Source: Cryptomeria japonica
Lineage: Eukaryota; Streptophyta; Pinopsida; Cupressales; Cupressaceae
DNA length: 64,000 nt
NCBI RefSeq assembly: GCF_030272615.1
Contig: NC_081408.1
Span: forward strand, 404,419,389 to 404,483,388
Reading direction: 5' to 3'
Positions 56,790 through 64,000 of the stretch are shown piece by piece. The translations under genes were made by a program, and so were the position numbers. Below the pieces are notes generated by a model that did no database searches, was not told where the DNA came from, and saw nothing but the letters and a program-made list of their open reading frames with translations. The stretch's first letter is position 1; every line of letters starts with the position of its first letter.

Positions 56790-58112
56790 TGTTGGATATT
56801 GTTGAGAAGTTTGCTGGAATAATATTTTGTCATTCATGACAACATATTCTTCTGTGTATTCCAATGTTGTAGCTAGATAAAATGTGTTGGTTTGGTCAGT
56901 GTGTTGCAGTTTAATGGGTTTTGAGATATGCATGTTTAGTTGATTCAGATAATTTTTCATTGATCCACATGGTTATTTGATTGAGTTATGATGTCCAGTA
57001 TTGTGGTTGGATGTTCAGTTGTTCATGTAATTTGGTGTTTGGGTTTTTTCTCTATATTGCTTTGGAATCGCTATATCTTGGTTTGCAGATTTGGTAGTGT
57101 TTGGGAAATTCATATGTGTCCTCAATCTAGATGGTTCATGATTTGGAGATCTGCAAGTGAATATTTCTGTTTGTCAGTCAACTCAGCATTTGTTCTTGAG
57201 GTTTGGTATATTGATGATTCTAGTAAGTGGTGATGTTGCGGTTGTTTCTATGGTGATTCACATTGCTTGTGGATATTTCTAGATCATGTTCTATCTATGT
57301 TGATGGTTTGGATTGATCATTGTGAGTGTTATTGATCATATTCTTGACTTGATGGTGTTCTTCATGATATGTAACATTCTTGGTGGTTGTAGTGTGTTGT
57401 GGATGTTCGAGGCATAATTCTTGGAAATCTTTCTTCTGTGTGGTGTTGATTTGGGTCTAGACTATGTCTTAGCTGACATTATTTTGGTCTGCATATATTT
57501 TTGTAGCGTGTGAGGTTAATATTTTTTTATTTGTGTTGAGGGTTGAGACAAACTTGAAATATAGGTTGATGATTTGTATAAATATATGTAATATTCATTT
57601 GTGAGTTGTATTTGTGAGTGTGTGAATAAGTGTTTTGATCTTTCAGAAGTGTGAAGAGAAGTATGTGGTAGGGAAAATTAGACTATGCTTAATCGTAACT
57701 ATAACCAGGCATATGGAGATTCTATTTCATCAGTTCATGATCCTCTGGATGTAATCCAAATGTTTTTGTAAGACAACGAGTCTTCCTCAGGGTTTTAGCC
57801 CTTCTTGTTTTGTGATTTGAGCAGTGAGCTCTTGGCAGTGTGCTTGAATGCATGTGCATTCCCCATTATAAAATTTCATGTATTCCTAACAGGGTATTAT
57901 CTCATTGTGGGTAGGCTCCCACCATGATTTTTCCCTTAACCAGGTTTTCTATGTCAAAAATCCTGGTTTAATGTGTTTTATTGATGTTGTGATGGTTTAT
58001 GTTTTCATTGTTAATAATCAAATCTAAATTTAAGTTTGAGTTGTGTAGAGTTTGTGAGAAAAGTGATTTACCCCCCCCCCCCCCCTCTCAGTTCGTTGCC
58101 TTGTTGCCAACA
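56790..58112 (+). repeat. Element Z 3' LTR
   Basis: It starts TGTTGGATATTG and ends TTGCCAACA. It has a TATA box at 57577-57586 and a C15 run followed by TCTCAGT (58071-58092). It is probably followed by the TSD acaat, whose partner lies outside the window. Confidence 0.88.
57577..57586 (+). promoter_or_regulatory. TATA box in Z 3' LTR
   Basis: TATAAATATA within gatttgtataaatatatg, about 530 bp before the LTR end. It is the only strong TATA in this LTR. Confidence 0.6.
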
Positions 58113-58268
58113 ACAATAACCTATGAACAAGGAGTAAATAAATCATGTGAATGTTTGCTAAGTGTTTCACTAGTTAAAGTATCATTCAAACAATTCATCA
58201 TTAGTTTGAGGAATCAAAAGGTGGACTCATCAGTTCATAGTCACTTGAGAGCCTAAAAAGAGGAGATT
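58113..58268 (+). other. Host sequence of Z, possible end of another element
   Basis: There is no clear ORF. It ends in CTAAAAAGAGGAGAT, a PPT-like tract, which suggests the 3' end of an element (V) into which Z inserted. Confidence 0.4.
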
Positions 58269-59262
58269 GTAGACAAATCCAGTAGTGCCACCACAATTTA
58301 AGGTCCCACATGGGTCGTGTACCACCTGAGACAAGTTTTGAAGGTGGAAATGATTTGTTATCATCAATTACAAGTCCTCACTTGCATCCTTTTTGGACAA
58401 ATTCGACCAAAGAGAAATGAATCAATGAAATTTAAAGATAGAAGAAAGGTGGAGACAATCAGCTCAAGCCAAGTTCCAAGAGGAATAAGCAGTTCATCAT
58501 AAGTTTGATCCTTCAGTTACTTTGAGGGCTTCTTTTCTATAAGTCTCATCTTCTTCTTCTATTTTTTGTAGTTCTTTTTCTCTTTGCCTTTGCATTTAGT
58601 AGGGCATGAAGAATTGTAGCTCATTAGAAGCATTCTCAGCTATATGAAATTCCTTTTTTTCAATAAAATAAGCAATTTTCTTGCTAATGCTTTGTGTGTT
58701 ATGTTGAGTGAAGGATTTCATGATTTTTCTATGATTCATTCTTAGAATCCTTTGATGTTCTCTCTTTTAATCAATATTAATGCAAGAAGATGCATAGTTA
58801 ATACAAGTCATAGATTGTGTTTAGATAGTATTGGTAGTTTGAAGCTGTGAGAATACTTTGTTTTCCTTTAACAAAACTCTAAAATTAGCCCCTTATAAAA
58901 TACTCATGTATTGTATACTTATTTGAGTTGTGATGAATAAGATTTCTTTTATTGGAATGCATTGTTAACCAATGTAGTTGATTGAGCTTCTCAAATATTT
59001 GGTCCATCACCTCTTAGGATAGGTTTCAATTCAAGCAATGCTTCCTATTCCTTTTTCCATCATGTTAGTTTGCAATAGGTTCATCAAAGGGAACCAACTC
59101 ACTCTAGAGGTTGATTTTTGTCATAGGAAACCGACAAGCTTGGAAATCATCCCATGTTCCACAAGATTGTTGAGCTTTCAGCTTAAGAAACATGGGTGCA
59201 ATCTTAATGACAACAAGAACTAGTATCTATTCTAAAATCAACCATCTATTCTATCCAAGGGT
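58269..59262 (+). repeat. Candidate LTR of element V
   Basis: It starts TGTAGACAAATCC after the PPT-like tract, and I place its end at GGGTGTTACA (about 59253-59262). It contains a candidate polyadenylation region (aataaaataag near 58665). There is no second copy in the window, so this is tentative. Small ORFs inside look random. Confidence 0.35.
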
Positions 59263-59916
59263 GTTACAATAAATTAATTCTCTTTTTTATAATGTATGTT
59301 TCCTTATTCTCTTTCTTTAGAATAAAGGGTTCTACTTCTCCAAGAACTTGGAACTTTTAAGACACTAGCATGAGTAATAATAACTGATAAAGAGTTAAGT
59401 TGAGCTAAAAAACAATCTAATAATGTACCAGTTCAATTTAACAATTAAAAAAATTGTGTAGCACAAAGAATTCTACAACTTCTTATCTAATTCTAACAAT
59501 AAAGATAATACTATATAGAAGTACAAAGACTTTTAGATATATTATTACCTACATATATGAGAGAAAACTTGTATCTCAAAGGCTTATCAGAATTTCCTAT
59601 CTCTTGAATTTGCCTTCTAATTTCCAAACTTCATATTGTAGCTCAAAGACTTTCAGACATCAAATTCAAATCTCTTTTAAAATTCACAACAATAACTACT
59701 TACTTCAAATAAACTCAAGGTCATATAATTGTATTGACATAAGAAAACTTCACTCATATGAAATAATGCTTCAACACAAAGTTTGAAGGCAAAACTTCTC
59801 CTTTATTTACTTGAAAATATGTTTCACAAAATAAGCACAAAGTCTCAAGATGCTACATAATTCAGCAGAGTTTTGTTGCAATGCTAAAAGATGATTATTT
59901 ACAATGAGAACCCTCA
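59263..59916. other. AT-rich sequence with no recognised coding content
   Basis: I see no gene here. If F is another U3 ORF, part of this stretch would be its R/U5. I could not find T/D-type boxes. Confidence 0.5.
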
Positions 59917-59936
59917 TTTATATATATATATATATA
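59917..59936 (-). promoter_or_regulatory. (TA)n tract, possible TATA box downstream of ORF F
   Basis: On the minus strand this is TATATA... ending in TATAAATGAGGG. It lies about 200 bp after the end of F, as the TATA does in T (140 bp) and D (100 bp). It could equally be a plain microsatellite. Confidence 0.45.
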
Positions 59937-60136
59937 GGTGAGGGGCTATGAGCAATATTAGGAAAAGTACAACTAACTATTATTTTTTTTAAAGCAAAGA
60001 ACTATTTGACTTAGGACTTGTGCAATCCTACATGCAAAAATGTATATACAAAATGACACCTGAAGTGTTGATTTCCAACTATAAAAATGCACCTAAACTA
60101 GAAAGAATGAAAATTTGCTAAGTGTCCTATGACACT

Positions 60137-63100
60137 TCTTGTTCATTTTGATCTTGTTTCAAGAATTCTTCAATTTTTTGTAGATCAACCTTCATTTAGG
60201 ACTCATTGGGAGCTTGACTATGGTTGGTGATAACCTTAACCCAAGTAATAGAATCTCCCAAGACAATATAACATTTCTTGTATTTATTCAGGAAGATCCT
60301 AAGTTATCTAGAATGACTTGTAGATCTACTAGTCTATCAGTTGAGGATATGTAAAAATCCTCCTTATCAACTTCTATGCTAACAAGTAAATTGAATTTAT
60401 TGATTATTGCCTACATGAAGAATCCTTTGATTTTCATCTAGAAGTGTACATGAAAACTCTGATGTTTTCCCTACAATTTCCTTCTTCTTATCTAGACAAT
60501 TTTTTTGTGCCTTCCACATATCTTTGATGAGTAACTCATGGGTATTCATCTAATGTTCTAGCTTCAATAAAGAATTGAAGTTATTTTCTTGTGTTTCTAG
60601 TTCCCGCGAGAGAAGATCTAGTGTTTTGTCCACTTCGGACTTTACAATTATCAAATTATTAATCAATGTGACTACAGAGCTTAGGAGATGTGTTCCTTCA
60701 CTTAGCATTCTATCCATCCATTCACCAACTGCCCTGCTCTGCTTTGTTACCCATTCTTCCTGCTTTATCATGTTCATTAATTGATGAAGTTACTGGCTCA
60801 ATTATTTCTCATGACTTTGTTATTTTTGTCAGCACCATAGTGAGTTATTCCACTTGTGCCTTAAGTTTGTCTTTCTTGATCTTTTCTTCATTATATCTTG
60901 CCACGAGTGTATCAAAATTTGATTGAGCATATTCTATAGTACCTTCATGAGTTTGTTTTCCAAGTTCAATCCCATTGATGACATAATCTATAGGCTGAAT
61001 TTTATCAATTTCTATGTTTGGAGGAGGCACAACGATCTCAACATGCTTGTTCTTGGAATTATCCACATTTAATATAGAAAAAGTCTTGGCCTTATTTGTA
61101 GTTTTAGGCTTTACTTGAGCCAATTGGCTAAATTTGGAGTCATCTGGGGAGATGGCTTGTTTCTTCCTCTTAGGAGTGTTCGAGAGAAACCAAGTTGGAA
61201 AGGAAGAATCATCTTCAACCCCTAGAACCATTTCCTAGGATGGAGTTTCCTATCTCTATATAATAGTGGTCACAATAGGTGGAGTGGAAGTCACAACAAT
61301 AGGTGAAACCTCTAAAGTGGAAGCATTTGGATTATGTGTCATCTTTGACATGAACTTGTAAAAGTCATGAAGAATAGTGGTAGATACTTTAGACAAATTT
61401 GGGAAGAAAGAAAATACATTTTGAATGTTGTCTTGTGGAGTATCTAAGGTTGACTCACTAGTCATAGAAGATAGAATAGTATGGAAAACCACATTAGTTG
61501 CTACTAGAGTATATGAAATGGTAGAACCAAAAGGTACAAACTCAGAAGTAGAAACCTGTGGGGGTATAGTAGCTGGAACAAGATTTGTTACTTGAAGAGT
61601 AGATCCTTGCATATCCTCATGTTGAGGATCTTTAGGTGTTCCTAGAATCTTTCTCCATAATACTCTTCTTCTTGTTCCTCACTTGGTAAGTCTTCCTTAG
61701 ATTGTTCTTCATCAACAAGTTCATCTTCTAATTCTCCTTTCATGTTGAGAAAATTCAGTAGAAGACTCAACTTGATATTTTCCTTTACTCTTTAACATAG
61801 TAAATTTATATCTAGGATCCTTTTGCAGAGCATAGGGTCTTGCCTATTCTTAGTTCTAAGCTCTGCTTTCTTGCTAATAGGTCCAATTGTATCATCCTTT
61901 GACCTAGTATTGAATGGCTTCAATTGAATCCATTTATGTGACAAATAAACATGAGTTTTTGCAAGGATTCTATGAAATTTGGCTCTTATATAAGTCACTT
62001 ACTTCTAGGACCATTGAATGAGTGGCAATGGTGTTTCTACAATCTATTTATCCACATACCCTACATCCAAAATATTTCCATCATCTTTTATTCCTTTAGG
62101 GATATCTACAAGATTAAGATTAATATTTTCTCCAGAGTAAGATGATAGAAGTCAAGTCTTATGATATCTTCTTCAGTTCTACAATCTATCCATATATATT
62201 CTATGTGGTGCACATGAGTGTAGGTCCTCTTCAACTTATTCTTCATTTTCCCATAATCAAAATATTTCTTGGCTTTGAAGAATCTTATTGTGATTCTTCT
62301 CATTTCTTCATCATTGCCTTGGCTTTGTAGATAGAAGAAATAGAATACTTCCCAATGGTCAAGGTGAATTTGAAACCTGGCTTGTGATAAATTAACTTCA
62401 ATTCATGAACTATGACCATATATTGAGCTAAATCCATGAGAATGATTTTATCGGAAGGATACCTCAGAAACATGAAGGGTTGATCATCAAAGCATCCTAT
62501 CCCGAGGTAGATGAAAGTAATAAATTGTAGGAACATACATCCATACTGGTTGACCACATCCCAGGCCTCATCTAATACTCTCTTCTTTTGAAGGTCTTTG
62601 CCAAGAATACATATATAATGATAGAAGAAAGCATCATTGACTCTCCTAAAATGATTCAAGTTGTTCTATAGAACTAATTGAGAGTAGTAATTAAGGGCTG
62701 GAACCTGTCTTCTATCTCCCTCTATCGACAAACCTAGAAAATATCTCATTGATGTTGTAGCATACACCAAATAGAAAGTCATATAAAACTTCAGAGTGGT
62801 GGGTGCCTTGGTGAGTTGATGACATAGTGCATCACTTATCTGTTTGCCCTAGCATAATTTTCCTTTGTTCTATCTGATGACATGAATGTATTGATACATC
62901 CACTCATGATATGTATGGGAGACAAGAATACCCTTTACTCTTCTATGAAGAGTAACCAAATCATTAACCTCCTCAATGAAAATCATTATGATGAAAGGTC
63001 TTAGGCCATCTCGAAATGGTAGGTCGTGGAGTCTTTAACCAATTATCATTCATATTTCATTGATAGTTGTTCGAGTGTTTCTCATAATAGGCTTGAGTTG

Positions 63101-63497
63101 TCTGCAAGTATACATTAGCATATCTATTAATGTTCAGACATTTGAAGATAGTTTCGAAGAAATCATCATCCAACCTAATGATGATTTTACCATCTGCACC
63201 TTTAACAATTCTTCTCTTAGGATCAAAATGGTTGTCCATTGCATGCACAAACTCTAGATTTTATGTAGACATAAGAAAAGTTGAAACCAAGTGAATGCCA
63301 CTATTAATGGTGGACTCCATATTATAGTATTGAGTCAACTCTTTGACCCTTTTCAGAGACTCCTTCAAGTCCACACGACCTATTTAAATATATTTGATGT
63401 TGTCAATGTTAGATGATATTGAAGAAGGTGGAAAAATAGGATGTGGATCTTGCTTTTAGAACTTCATGGTTCTCTTGCCAGGAGATGGCTCCGTCAT
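60137..63497 (-). pseudogene. ORF F: further member of the unknown ORF family
   Basis: The ATG is at 63497 (MTEPSPGKRT). About 1,100 codons are broken by two or more frameshifts and many stops, so the C-terminal boundary is approximate. RRIVKGADGKIIIRLDDDFF (about 63140-63225) matches D's RCIRDVNGK segment and T's RCIQLSNGE in spacing. The middle (62659-62300) is hydrophobic-rich. There is a basic TPKRKKQ patch (about 61165) and a coiled-coil C-terminus (61000-60400). I do not recognise a function. The order basic start, GK block, helical end and then TATA is shared with T and D. Confidence 0.6.
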
Positions 63498-63645
63498 CTA
63501 TTAAGGAACTAAAAGTAGAACACTGGGTAGAATGAGCCTTCTAGAGTTAGAAGGAAATCACCATCACATCTTGAGAAGAAACCCCATGAGAAACATTCTT
63601 CATTTTGAAATAATTGGTTTGCAGGGTATTATTTATGACAAAATT

Positions 63646-63769
63646 GGGTTTAAAAACCCCAATCTTACTTTTGAAATTCAATGGTGTAAAATGGGTTTAT
63701 AACCTTGATTTAAAATTAGCTCTTTTTTGGAATCTTAATGTGTAAATGTTTAATTTGGGTTTATAAACC
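63646..63769. repeat. Three palindromic GGGTTTATAAACC-like motifs upstream of F
   Basis: Located at 63646-63659 (GGGTTTAAAAACCC), 63693-63704 (GGGTTTATAACC) and 63758-63769 (GGTTTATAAACC, a perfect 12-bp palindrome). Confidence 0.6.
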
Positions 63770-64000
63770 TAACTTACACTTGGGACTAAATCACAAACTT
63801 TGTAGGGGAAAAAGTGAGACTAAGAAAACAAGCCCTAATCTCACTCTCCTGTTCACATTGTGGAATACGAAAGAGCCTAGGGAGGTAACACACTTTGGCT
63901 ACTTCTTGTGAGGAAGAGAGAGCCAAGGATTACCTCTTAGGGTTTCTATTCCTTTGCTACAAATGAGAGGAAGAAGTGATGCAAAAGTGCAAATTTGAAT

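Noticed and set aside
58071-58085. C15 run as a special structure
   Set aside because: It is an expanded form of the shared U5 C-rich motif, and homopolymer length is unreliable in assemblies.

Overview
This 64 kb window is plant repeat DNA, and I find no host gene in it. It is a stack of LTR retrotransposons inserted into one another. Target-site duplications (TSDs), primer-binding sites, polypurine tracts and decayed gag/pol reading frames can be read directly at most layers. The AT-rich sequence, the lack of genes, the depth of nesting and the abundance of long Ty3/gypsy and Sirevirus-like Ty1/copia elements suggest a very large plant genome. A conifer is my best guess, as inference only.  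Layering, outermost first. (Z) A plus-strand copia element: gag-pol at 1-3313, resuming at 56350-56456, 3' LTR 56790-58112. (Y) A minus-strand copia element inserted in Z, 3314-56344, TSD tgtgt: 5' LTR 55094-56344, gag-protease 53832-55035, integrase-RT 32621-34790, RT/RNase H end 25393-26182, 3' LTR 3314-4565. Three things are inserted in Y. (T) A plus-strand gypsy element, 4911-25369, TSD agact. (D) A minus-strand solo LTR, 26188-32615, TSD cttag. (W) A minus-strand gag-only element with 2.4-3.2 kb LTRs, 34796-53826, TSD ggaca. Inside T lies a truncated Sirevirus-like element (G, about 6954-17825), whose LTR holds an almost complete pol-less element (H, 9379-17454, TSD gatat). Inside W lies a full-length Athila-like gypsy element (X, 39468-49877, TSD catat). 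Beyond Z there is a possible further LTR (58269-59262) and a minus-strand ORF (F, 60137-63497).  The most striking observation is that two independent long LTRs, T's 3' LTR (5,665 bp) and the solo LTR D (6,428 bp), each contain a decayed reading frame of about 970-1,210 codons. Each frame lies upstream of the TATA box, so the gene sits in U3. The two proteins are recognisably related to each other. F has the same order (ORF, then TATA) and a matching motif. Related multi-domain 3' proteins occur in the copia elements G and H, and X has a positional counterpart after its pol. T, D and W also share short conserved boxes in R/U5. T's U3 carries a tandem array with a period of about 140 bp, six copies in one LTR and five in the other. 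D's U3 carries repeated ACACGTGG boxes with perfect 11-bp inverted repeats.  No reading frame is intact. Frames are cut by stops (very often TAG where CAG is expected), frameshifts, and lost catalytic residues in some enzymes. LTR divergence estimated by eye (X and H about 3%, Y about 6%, W higher) agrees with the nesting order.
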